Shown here piece by piece: positions 24,017 to 31,523 of a DNA stretch of 64,000 nt. Source of the stretch: JBGTFE01 sp036403235 (GTDB lineage: Bacteria; Acidobacteriota; Blastocatellia; Pyrinomonadales; Pyrinomonadaceae); assembly GCA_036403235.1 (NCBI GenBank), contig DASWRI010000062.1:1-64000 (forward strand), in the 5' to 3' direction. The position numbers were made by a program, and so were the translations under genes. Positions within the stretch are counted from its first letter, which is position 1. Each line of letters opens with the position of its first letter. The notes under the pieces are model-generated. The model was not told where the DNA came from. It was given only the letters and a program-made list of their open reading frames with translations, and did no database searches.

Positions 24017-25069
24017 CTAAAAATCGCCGATTTTGCGCCACGTCGCGTTCGGTCCGAAACCTTCGCTGACGAGTTTTCCATCCTTCTTTAATCCGGCGAA
24101 GACTTTACGAATCATCTCGCGCGAAACCTGCGGCGCGGCTTTTTCCAAATCGCTGATGCGAAAAGTTTCGGGCAATCCGCTTAAAGCGTCGAAAATCATC
24201 TGCGTTTTCGCGCCGCGAGCGGTATTCAGCCGGCCGACTCTTTTTTCAAACTCCCGGTAAGCCGCCGTTACCGTTCCGAGAAAATACTCCGTCCACGGCA
24301 ATAAATTGTGTCTGCCTTCGTGCCATTCCTGCGACGATTTATAAAGCGTCTCATAATAGCTTTCCTTCGAGTCTTCGACGAGCTTTTCGAGACTGATATA
24401 GCGCCCGACGTCGTAGCCGGCCTTGTATAAAAGCAAAAGGCTCAAAAGCCGCGCCATTCGGCCGTTGCCGTCGCGAAACGGGTGAACCGAAAGAAAATCC
24501 AGCACGTAAGCCGGAATCAAAATCAGCTTTTCGATTTCGCCCGCGCGCCATTCGCGGTTAAAAATTTCGGTTAATTCGTCCATCGCCGCCGGCGTGCCGA
24601 ACGCGGAAATTGGTTTGAAGCGGATAAACTCCGTTCCGTCGGGACGCTTTTCGAGAATATCGTTATCGACCTCTTTCCACCTGCCGCCGGGCGCGTCCGA
24701 ATACTTAAATAAATCGCGGTGAAGCTGCAAAATGACATTATTGTTAAACGGAATATCCGCAAAGCTCCCGTGAATTGTCTGCAAAACGTCGCGGTAACCG
24801 GCGATTTCCTGTTCCGAGCGATTTTGCGGCGTCGTCTTTTCGGCGGCGATTTCCTTTATCCGTTTTGCCGGCGCGGTGACGCCTTCGATGCGGTTCGAAG
24901 ATTCGATGCTCTGGATAATCGCCGCCTGTTTGAGCGTTTCGAGCGCCTGCGGAATCTGGCGGACGAACAAATCCTGTTTTCCCTTGTATTCGCCGAGAAG
25001 CCTGACGGAGCGCAGAATATTCTGCGTAATTGGCATATTTTCCAGAAATTTGTTTTGAAAAGATTTCAT
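24017..25069 (-). CDS. Fic family AMP-transferase
   Basis: Protein of 350 residues. The Fic active-site motif HPFRDGNGRMARLL is complete (His196 of the chosen start). An N-terminal inhibitory helix with SNRIEG matches the S-x-x-x-E-G rule, so this is a class II, self-inhibited Fic protein with no need for a separate antitoxin. The C-terminal 70 residues look like a winged helix (RISDLEKAAPQVSREMIRKV). It would transfer AMP or a related group to a target protein. It sits between the broken hsdM and hsdS; Fic genes are frequent passengers in type I restriction loci. Start taken at the ATG 25069; a TTG five codons earlier is possible. Confidence 0.9.
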   Translation of the reverse strand: MKSFQNKFLENMPITQNILRSVRLLGEYKGKQDLFVRQIPQALETLKQAAIIQSIESSNRIEGVTAPAKRIKEIAAEKTTPQNRSEQEIAGYRDVLQTIHGSFADIPFNNNVILQLHRDLFKYSDAPGGRWKEVDNDILEKRPDGTEFIRFKPISAFGTPAAMDELTEIFNREWRAGEIEKLILIPAYVLDFLSVHPFRDGNGRMARLLSLLLLYKAGYDVGRYISLEKLVEDSKESYYETLYKSSQEWHEGRHNLLPWTEYFLGTVTAAYREFEKRVGRLNTARGAKTQMIFDALSGLPETFRISDLEKAAPQVSREMIRKVFAGLKKDGKLVSEGFGPNATWRKIGDF

Positions 25070-25080
25070 TTTTATTTTTT

Positions 25081-25870
25081 TCAAACTAAATTCAGCTCGC
25101 TCAAGTATCCGCTCATTTCGCTTCTGACCTCGACGAGCTGTTTTTCGAGTTCGACGATTTCTTCCTGCACGGCTTTGATGTCGATTTCCTCTTCGTCCTC
25201 GAAAGTGTCGACATAACGCGGAATATTCAAATTAAAATCATTCTCGCGGATTTCGTCGAGCGTCGCCCGGTAGGCGTACTTTTCAATCGTTTCGAAATTG
25301 CGGTAGGTTTCGACGATTTTTGTAATATCGCTTTCGCGCAGACGATTTTGGTTTTTGCCCTGTTCAAATTCCCTGCTCGCGTCGATGAAAAGAACGTCAG
25401 AATGCTCTCTGCCGCGTTTGAAAAGCAAAATGGCGGCGCGGAATACCCGTTCCGAAAAAAAGATTGGCAGGAAGCCCGATAACCGCGTTTAAGAGGCTTT
25501 CTTCGATAAGACTCTGACGGATTCTGCCTTCGGCACCGTCGCGAAACAGAACATCGTGGGGGACAATCACGCCGACTTTGCCGCCGCTGGCCTGCGCGAC
25601 TTCGAGCATATGCGAGATGAAAGCGTAATCGCCCTTGCTTTTCGGCGGCGCTCCGCGATGAAACCGGCTGTAAGTATCGCTTGTCGCATTTTCCGCGCCC
25701 CATTTATCCAGCGAAAAAGGCGGATTAGCGACGACGATATCAAACCTCATCAAAGAATCGGTTTCAATCAGTTTCGGGTTATTGAGCATATCACCCCATT
25801 CGATGCACGCCGCCCACGCAACGTGATTGATTTCATCTTGATTAACTTTCTGTTCGTCGAATAAGCTCAT
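25081..25870 (-). pseudogene. hsdM: Broken hsdM, type I restriction methyltransferase
   Basis: The start MSLFDEQKVNQDEINHVAWAAC is the normal HsdM N-terminus (first 20 residues quoted in part elsewhere as LFDEQKVNQDEIN). Directly after AAC it jumps to IEWGDMLNNPKL and the catalytic VANPPFSLDKWG, so about 200 residues have been deleted in frame. After GTGIP one extra base shifts the frame; the homology resumes in the second frame as ILLFKRGREHSD and runs to the normal end at 25081. Both lesions should destroy activity. The gene heads a locus in which hsdS is also broken and hsdR is absent. Confidence 0.85.
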
Positions 25871-26223
25871 TGAAATAAATTCTCCGCTAATATCTACTTC
25901 TGCTCAATCAGAACGCGCAGCATCTGTTCGATAACTTGCTGCCGCTTTGTTAAAATTTTTTCCGCTATCTTTTTTCCTGTAAGTCTAGTTTGTGAGTCTG
26001 AGATTCGGGTTTTTTGTCCGTGTCAAATTATATTACTAATGAGCTCAAATTATACAAATTTTTTCTGCTAATAGGCGTATTAGAAAAGCTGCAAAAAAAA
26101 TTTAACCAGCGCGTCTGATAATATAAGAAGAATGGTTAAATAATAGGTTAAAGAAAAGGTTAAAAGGATAGGCGCGAAAAATTTCCCGTAAGTCGCGTGC
26201 TTTCACTGTTTGCATATAGTAAA
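25871..26223. other. AT-rich region next to the iterons
   Basis: No gene. The stretch 26030-26160 is strongly AT-rich and contains three close copies of GGTTAAA (around 26114-26160) beside the iterons, which is what a plasmid origin unwinding region looks like. The proximal part up to about 25980 reads KRQQVIEQMLRVLIEQK on the minus strand and may be the end of a lost gene. Confidence 0.5.
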
Positions 26224-26570
26224 CGTGAAGTCAGAACTACATATTTGACCGGTCTCGTCTGAAAACGTGAAGTCAGAACTACATATTTTAGACGTTTCGT
26301 GAAGTCAGAACTACATATTTTTTGCCGAACGTGAAGTCAGAACTACATATTCGTGAAGTCAGAACTACATATTTGCCTGTGGAAAACTCGCAAAACGTGA
26401 AGTCAGAACTACATATTTTAGGCAACGTGAAGTCAGAACTACATATTTCGTGGAGTCAGAACTACATATTTCGTGAAGTCAGAACTACATATTGTAGTGA
26501 GTTTTCCACAGGTAACAACATATCAGGAAAAAAGATTTTATATTTTCAAATATGTAGTTCTGACTCCACG
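26224..26570. repeat. Iteron array of a plasmid origin, with two DnaA boxes
   Basis: A 22-23 base iteron with core GTGAAGTCAGAACTACATAT occurs nine times in direct orientation, starting at 26224, 26266, 26298, 26330, 26352, 26396, 26426, 26449 and 26472; the copy at 26449 has one change. A tenth copy is inverted at 26548-26570, right after the rep stop. Two DnaA-box-like TTTTCCACA sequences lie at 26378-26386 (minus) and 26502-26510 (plus). Iterons beside a rep gene and DnaA boxes define an iteron-controlled replication origin. Confidence 0.93.
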
Positions 26571-26584
26571 TTTTTGTTAAAGTC

Positions 26585-27664
26585 TTATCGGAGACGAGCG
26601 ACGTCGGCTTCCCGCAACTCCTTTTGTCGGTTGTTTGCCTTAATGACTTCGTTTATAAATTTGGGATGCGGCGTGAGCATTAATCGCACGTCTAGTATCT
26701 TATTGCCTTTTTTAGGATCCATAATCTTGTCCTGTTCGTATTTCAGTATAACGTCCTCCTGTACCATTTCCTTGAGAGCCATTTCTACGTCGCGCAGGTT
26801 ATGAGAAATTTTTTCGTAGTTTTTTAAGCCGAAATCTCGAATGATAGTTGTCAGTAAGATATTGTACGGCTGTGAGAGACTGGCTTGCGTGTAATGGTGA
26901 GAAAGCCGTTTATGAAGCTGTCTTGAAATAACGTTTTGATAGCCCATGCTGACTTCATAATTAAACTGCCGAAACGTTCGATTGCGAATGCTGGTAGTGA
27001 CGAGGGCGTTAAAGCGCACAAAGGCTTTCGACTTCTCGCCCTGCCCTTCCCAGTCTTCTCTTGTCTGTAGACCGATGGTGTTAAAAAGGCTCGAAGCAAA
27101 TATCGCCTGCTCGTTCTCATCCGTCAGATGCAGGAGCGTTCCGACGCAAATCATCAGCGATTCTTTAAGCTGGGTAATCGAATAACTGTGCCCGGTTCTT
27201 TTGAGTTCCTGTTGAAGTTGATAAAGCGTGAAAGTGACGGCCGCCTCATCGTCGAGAAAAATTCCCTGCCCTTCGGTAGCTATCTTTCGCAAAGCGTCCT
27301 CGACCAGCTCCTCACGTTTGCCCGGCAGATAGTCGCGCGAGACTCCGTCTGAATCTTTCACCCTGGCCGGAACGATGCGAACTCGATAACGAACTCCGCG
27401 GCACTCGAATTCGCGCTCGACCGGTTCCAGAAATTTCTCCTGAATTCTTTCGACCTTTCCCCAAACATATTTAGGCATAAAATCATACAGCTCGATTGTG
27501 TTTGAATAATTGCTCTCGGTCGGCTGTAAAAGCTCAAACAACTTTAGTTGAGTCGGCTGGCTTTGGCTGTAATCTTCGATTTTTCTTTTTGATAATTGTC
27601 TCGGTGCCGAGCTTAAATCGGATTCTTTGTGTTGCGCGGCTTTTCGTGTTTTTTTGACTGTCAT
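26585..27664 (-). CDS. Plasmid replication initiator (RepA-like)
   Basis: Protein of 359 residues that would bind the iterons and open the origin. I place it among plasmid replication initiators because it directly abuts the iterons and has the layout of such proteins: a variable N-terminus, a first domain with DFMPKYVWGKVERIQ and VTFTLYQLQQELKRTGHSYS, and a second winged-helix-like domain with ILLTTIIRDFGLKNYEKI. The exact Rep family is uncertain. The start at 27664 is preceded by GAGGCAAAAG, a good ribosome site. The gene reads towards the origin and is divergent from parA. Confidence 0.78.
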   Translation of the reverse strand: MTVKKTRKAAQHKESDLSSAPRQLSKRKIEDYSQSQPTQLKLFELLQPTESNYSNTIELYDFMPKYVWGKVERIQEKFLEPVEREFECRGVRYRVRIVPARVKDSDGVSRDYLPGKREELVEDALRKIATEGQGIFLDDEAAVTFTLYQLQQELKRTGHSYSITQLKESLMICVGTLLHLTDENEQAIFASSLFNTIGLQTREDWEGQGEKSKAFVRFNALVTTSIRNRTFRQFNYEVSMGYQNVISRQLHKRLSHHYTQASLSQPYNILLTTIIRDFGLKNYEKISHNLRDVEMALKEMVQEDVILKYEQDKIMDPKKGNKILDVRLMLTPHPKFINEVIKANNRQKELREADVARLR

Positions 27665-27856
27665 CTTTTGCCTCAAATTTGATTTTAAACAAATATACTT
27701 CCTTCTCTGCCTTCCGTCCTAATTTATTTTAGTAAGTTGTGGACTCGCCGGTCGCAGTAATTAACAGGTTTTGTGCAAAATGGATTGTTAAGTCCTGAAA
27801 TTTCATGATAAATTTTCCTGTCAAATTTACATATTAAATTTTGCATTTATTATGCT

Positions 27857-27896
27857 TTCTGGTATTCTGGCTAAAGTTGTTACCAGAATACCAGAA
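27857..27896. promoter_or_regulatory. Inverted repeat upstream of parA: likely partition site or operator
   Basis: A perfect 14-base inverted repeat, TTCTGGTATTCTGG and its complement, is separated by 12 bases and lies about 30 bases before the parA start. Related CCAG motifs recur just after it and at the end of the ribbon-helix-helix gene. In ParF/ParG systems the ribbon-helix-helix protein binds such sites to repress its operon and to build the partition complex. Confidence 0.7.
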
Positions 27897-27925
27897 ATAC
27901 AGAAAACCGGAAAGAGAGAAAACCT

Positions 27926-28540
27926 GTGAGAATTTTAACCGTAACCGGATATAAAGGAGGCGTCGGGAAAAGTACCACCGCGTTTCATTTAGCCGCCTAC
28001 TTTAGTGAGTTTGGAAAAACCGTCCTCGTAGATGGAGACCCGAATCGAACTGCAATTAAATGGGCGGAAAGAAGCGGCGGCGAAATGCCCTTTGTCGTAG
28101 CTGATGAAAGGCAGGCGATGCGAATCGTGCAGCAAAAGGAATACATCATCATTGATACGCCTGCTCGGCCGGACTCAGAAGACTTAAATGAATTGGCCAA
28201 AGGATGCGATTTGCTGATTTTACCTACTTCGCCGGATGTCGTCAGTCTGGAGCCGATGCTTCAAACTGCCCAGGCACTCGGGAAAGATGCAAAATACAGG
28301 GCATTAATTACGCTTGTTCCGCCGTATCCGAGCAGGGAAGGCGAGCTGATGCGAAACGAATTACGCGAAGGCGGTATTCCTGTTTTTGAAGCTATGATTC
28401 GTCGAACGGTCGGTTTTTCCAAGGCTGCGTTGGCAGGCGTTCCCATTCGCGATTTGAGCGGTAGCGACGCGATACGTTCTCTCGCCGCCTGGAATGATTA
28501 TGTTGCTTTAGGCAATGAGATAAAGGAGATAACAAAATGA
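27926..28540 (+). CDS. parA: ParA-type partition ATPase
   Basis: Protein of 204 residues with the deviant Walker A box GYKGGVGKSTT at the very N-terminus, VLVDGDPNRTA and IIDTPARPD. The short length and absence of an N-terminal DNA-binding domain place it with the type Ib (ParF-like) partition ATPases, which work with a small ribbon-helix-helix centromere-binding protein. Such a protein is encoded next, overlapping by four bases (ATGA). The start is GTG. The gene is divergent from rep across a region with a partition-type inverted repeat. Confidence 0.9.
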   Translation: MRILTVTGYKGGVGKSTTAFHLAAYFSEFGKTVLVDGDPNRTAIKWAERSGGEMPFVVADERQAMRIVQQKEYIIIDTPARPDSEDLNELAKGCDLLILPTSPDVVSLEPMLQTAQALGKDAKYRALITLVPPYPSREGELMRNELREGGIPVFEAMIRRTVGFSKAALAGVPIRDLSGSDAIRSLAAWNDYVALGNEIKEITK

Positions 28541-28788
28541 GTAAATTCGGTAATTTAATTAGTCAGGCTAAAAATAATGTATCTGGTAATACAGAAAACC
28601 AGAAAGATGGCAAGCCAGAAAAACAGGAAACTGTCAAAATAGCGGAGAGGGAAGTAAACTTAAGCATCAAAGTGCCGGAAAGACTCCGCCGCCACTGGAC
28701 GGCCGAAGCTAAGCGCTCCGGCACAAGTATTACCGCCGAAGTTACTGCAGCATTAAACAAAAAATTTGGAACCCCCGACAACCAGTAA
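28537..28788 (+). CDS. ParG-like ribbon-helix-helix partition protein
   Basis: Protein of 83 residues: a flexible, polar N-terminus (1-38) and a ribbon-helix-helix domain (NLSIKVPERLRRHWTAEA, then SITAEVTAALNKKF). This is the form of ParG-type proteins, which bind the plasmid centromere and stimulate ParF. It overlaps parA by ATGA and should be translated with it. Confidence 0.78.
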   Translation: MSKFGNLISQAKNNVSGNTENQKDGKPEKQETVKIAEREVNLSIKVPERLRRHWTAEAKRSGTSITAEVTAALNKKFGTPDNQ

Positions 28789-28806
28789 ACCAGTAAACCA
28801 GAATAC
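28777..28806 (+). repeat. Tandem ACCAG motifs at the end of the partition operon
   Basis: ACCAGTAA, ACCAGTAA and ACCAGAATACC follow one another at the stop of the parG-like gene. The last matches one arm of the inverted repeat before parA. These may be further binding sites for the ribbon-helix-helix protein. Confidence 0.5.
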
Positions 28807-29710
28807 CCGAGATACAAGTTTTTAAAGATAGGTAAAAAACCGGTTTTACATGGGCGGAACTTCCGAAGCCAGAAGTTTTCTGTGATTTATAAGTTTTATC
28901 GAACACTCGCTTTCAGAGTTTTGCTGTTACATTTCTTGGGCATGTCAGATTTTATTATCAGACGCGATTGATTAATTAGGCTCTTTGAGATTCGAAATTT
29001 ATATCTTAAGTGCTGAAAACAAAGAAATTAATTTTTAAAAACCACCTTCCTTGCTCAACCAGATTTTTGTGCATTTTAATGACGATTTTGAGTGTTTTAA
29101 GGAAAATTTTCGTAGTAGCAAGAGAATTGACATTAAAATTAAGACAAAAATAATATTCTGACGGTCTGTTAAAGCTCCGCTAAGTTCGTGCTCTTATAGT
29201 TTTCAAAAAGGAATAAAATTTGAATTAAGTATGCGGACAAAACACATCAGAATGTTAGTAAAAACGTGAATAAGATGAGTTATATTATTTCCAAAATTAG
29301 TTGAAATAAGTTGAAAAATTTCCTAATTTTTTCGCCATAAAAGCGAGCAGTAATTTCAACTAAATTAATCCCATTTATACCCGAATAATTCTCAAAATTA
29401 TTGCGGGAAAATTTCGAATGCATTATTATTCCTGACGTGAAAAAAATTCTCTGCGGGGCAGTTTATTTTTAAGTGAGTACTCCTTTTTTACACGTGTGTT
29501 TGTTTCCCAAACGCACGTATAATTCCTTGTTTCCCAGTTGCTCTGATTTCTATATTGCTGCCAATCATACTTGCGTGCTCATTCACGATTTATGTCATTG
29601 GTGAGTTAAGTATATTTAGCCCATAATTTTCTTATTGTATTTTTTTTAGATGTAGATATAATATTTAACCAAACCTAAATAAAATTCAATTCCCAAATTG
29701 TTTTTTGTTT
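28807..29710. other. Long AT-rich stretch without genes
   Basis: About 900 bases with no credible coding frame on either strand, no repeats I could find and no tRNA-like structure. It separates the plasmid maintenance genes from the beta-helix protein genes. Confidence 0.6.
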
Positions 29711-29743
29711 CAAGAAGATTAATCGTTAATCTTCTTGTCTTTT
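29711..29743 (+). terminator. Terminator-like hairpin before the first beta-helix gene
   Basis: A perfect 12-base stem (CAAGAAGATTAA and its complement) with a three-base loop is followed by TCTTTTT. It sits 36 bases upstream of the next start codon, so it could stop transcription from the left or act as an attenuator. Confidence 0.75.
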
Positions 29744-29778
29744 TCCCAATAATCACTTAAACAGCTAGGAGAAAAAAA

Positions 29779-31221
29779 ATGAGATATTTAGTCGCAAGTA
29801 CATTTATTTGTGTATGCCTTTTCGTTTTTACGGTTAATACGTTCGGTCAAAGCTGTAGCGGCGGGCAGCGCTACGGAATTTACTTTACAGATTGTTTCCC
29901 GTTATATACCGGGGAAACCGATGACACGCTGCGTCTTAGGAGGGCAATCACGGCGGCTCAGGGAAAATTGATTTTTAACGAAACCAATTATTCCATTTCA
30001 GGCCATTTGGAGCTTCATTCTTATTTAATTCTTGAAGGAATCGGTAATAATCCGACTTATCCGAGCGCCTTTACTACGACAAGAATTATTCAAACAACTT
30101 CGGGCGAGAGTATTTTCCTTATCGGCGACACCGACCAGGAAATATCCATTCGTGATTTAGCGCTGGCTGGCACGTCTTTTCCTGCTTCCAAAAAAACCGA
30201 CTGCGATAAAACTCCCGTCGACTGTCCCAGAACTAACATCGGCATTCACGCCTACGGCAACGGTTCGAGCCTGTTTTTCCAATTTAGCAATCTCAGGTTT
30301 GAGAATTTCGATAAAGGAATATTTGTAGAGCCGATAGACGAAAAATTGCCGTGGCAGTTTGATAACGTCAGGCTCGACCACAGCACATTTATAAACTGCA
30401 ATATCGGAGTTCACGTTAATTCGATGAACTCGGGATGGAATATTACGAGCATTGATATGCTGGTGCCGGAGCAGTACAAGGAAGGGCCTGAAACAATGGG
30501 CTTTTTCTTCGAGAGAAGCACCTACACCTCGTTAAATTTAGTAATCGGCAACGGCCCGTACCCTTTAAGCTCGACGCCGACGCCGACGGCCGGAACATTT
30601 ATTAAAATTATCAGGCACGGTAATATAAGCATTCAAAACGCCGTCAGCGAGTCGTTTACCAGTGACCTGGTGATTGAGGGCGTTAACTCGACGACGAAAA
30701 ATTTCCCGGTCGCTTTGATAAACAACCATTTTATGAACGGCGTATCGATAAAAGATTCGACCGTCACATCGACCGGCAACCAGTTCGGTTACTACGATTC
30801 GACCGCCGGAATAAATAAGGTTGCCTTCGCGGACGTGACGGGCGATTCCGTGATTTATTCGTTCGGTGATAAATTCTGTTTTGAAGGACAGACACCTTGT
30901 ACCATAGGCAGCGTCGATTACAGTAAATATCGCCTCACGGGAAGCTCCAAGTACGGTCACAATACATTTACAAGTGATACGGCTGGCGACGGGTTTACTT
31001 TTAACGGAAATTACTCGCCTTTTACCATAAATGACAGTAATCTTCGCTTTGGCAACGGAACGATAACTCTCGGCTCGACGGTTTTCGTAAATATGGGCCT
31101 GGGAACGACGACCAACGGAACGATGTATTATTGTTCGGACTGCCAGGCGACGAACCCTTGCACCAGCGGCGGAAGCGGCGCTATATCGAAACGCATCAAC
31201 GGAGCGTGGGTCTGTAATTAG
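29779..31221 (+). CDS. Secreted beta-helix protein (pectate-lyase-like fold)
   Basis: Protein of 480 residues with a signal peptide (MRYLVASTFICVCLFVFTVN, cut near TFGQ). The body has the short hydrophobic repeating strands of a right-handed beta-helix (ISIRDLALAG, FDNVRLDHSTFINC), as in pectate-lyase superfamily proteins and phage tail spikes. The end, GTMYYCSDCQ and then SGGSGAISKRINGAWVCN, is a compact tail also seen at the ends of other secreted or phage-like proteins. No catalytic residues can be assigned. AGGAG precedes the ATG. A partial copy of its last 28 codons lies at 34894-34977. Confidence 0.75.
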   Translation: MRYLVASTFICVCLFVFTVNTFGQSCSGGQRYGIYFTDCFPLYTGETDDTLRLRRAITAAQGKLIFNETNYSISGHLELHSYLILEGIGNNPTYPSAFTTTRIIQTTSGESIFLIGDTDQEISIRDLALAGTSFPASKKTDCDKTPVDCPRTNIGIHAYGNGSSLFFQFSNLRFENFDKGIFVEPIDEKLPWQFDNVRLDHSTFINCNIGVHVNSMNSGWNITSIDMLVPEQYKEGPETMGFFFERSTYTSLNLVIGNGPYPLSSTPTPTAGTFIKIIRHGNISIQNAVSESFTSDLVIEGVNSTTKNFPVALINNHFMNGVSIKDSTVTSTGNQFGYYDSTAGINKVAFADVTGDSVIYSFGDKFCFEGQTPCTIGSVDYSKYRLTGSSKYGHNTFTSDTAGDGFTFNGNYSPFTINDSNLRFGNGTITLGSTVFVNMGLGTTTNGTMYYCSDCQATNPCTSGGSGAISKRINGAWVCN

Positions 31222-31244
31222 AAGCAAAAGCCTTTTTGACTCAA

Positions 31245-31276
31245 GGAAGAGCCGTGTCTTGCGGCCCGGCTCTTCC
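31245..31276 (+). terminator. Stem-loop after the first beta-helix gene
   Basis: A 10-base perfect stem (GGAAGAGCCG with its complement) and a 12-base loop lie 24 bases past the stop. There is no T-run after it, so termination would be weak or factor-dependent. Confidence 0.5.
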
Positions 31277-31523
31277 ACCATAGAAGTGATGTATTATAAT
31301 TTATCCGTTTAGTTATTCAAACTCATGTATAAATAAGTTGTTTTATCATTACAACTTAAGAGTTACCGCAATGAAACTTGAATCTAAACGCGCGTAGTTT
31401 GAAAAATTATAAAGTGAGTAAAAAATCCGGACAATGTCACGATTAATTTGAGGAAAGTTAATTGCCGAAACGATGCAGCGGCAATTTACTATTTTCCATA
31501 TGCATCAAACAGGAGAATTAATT

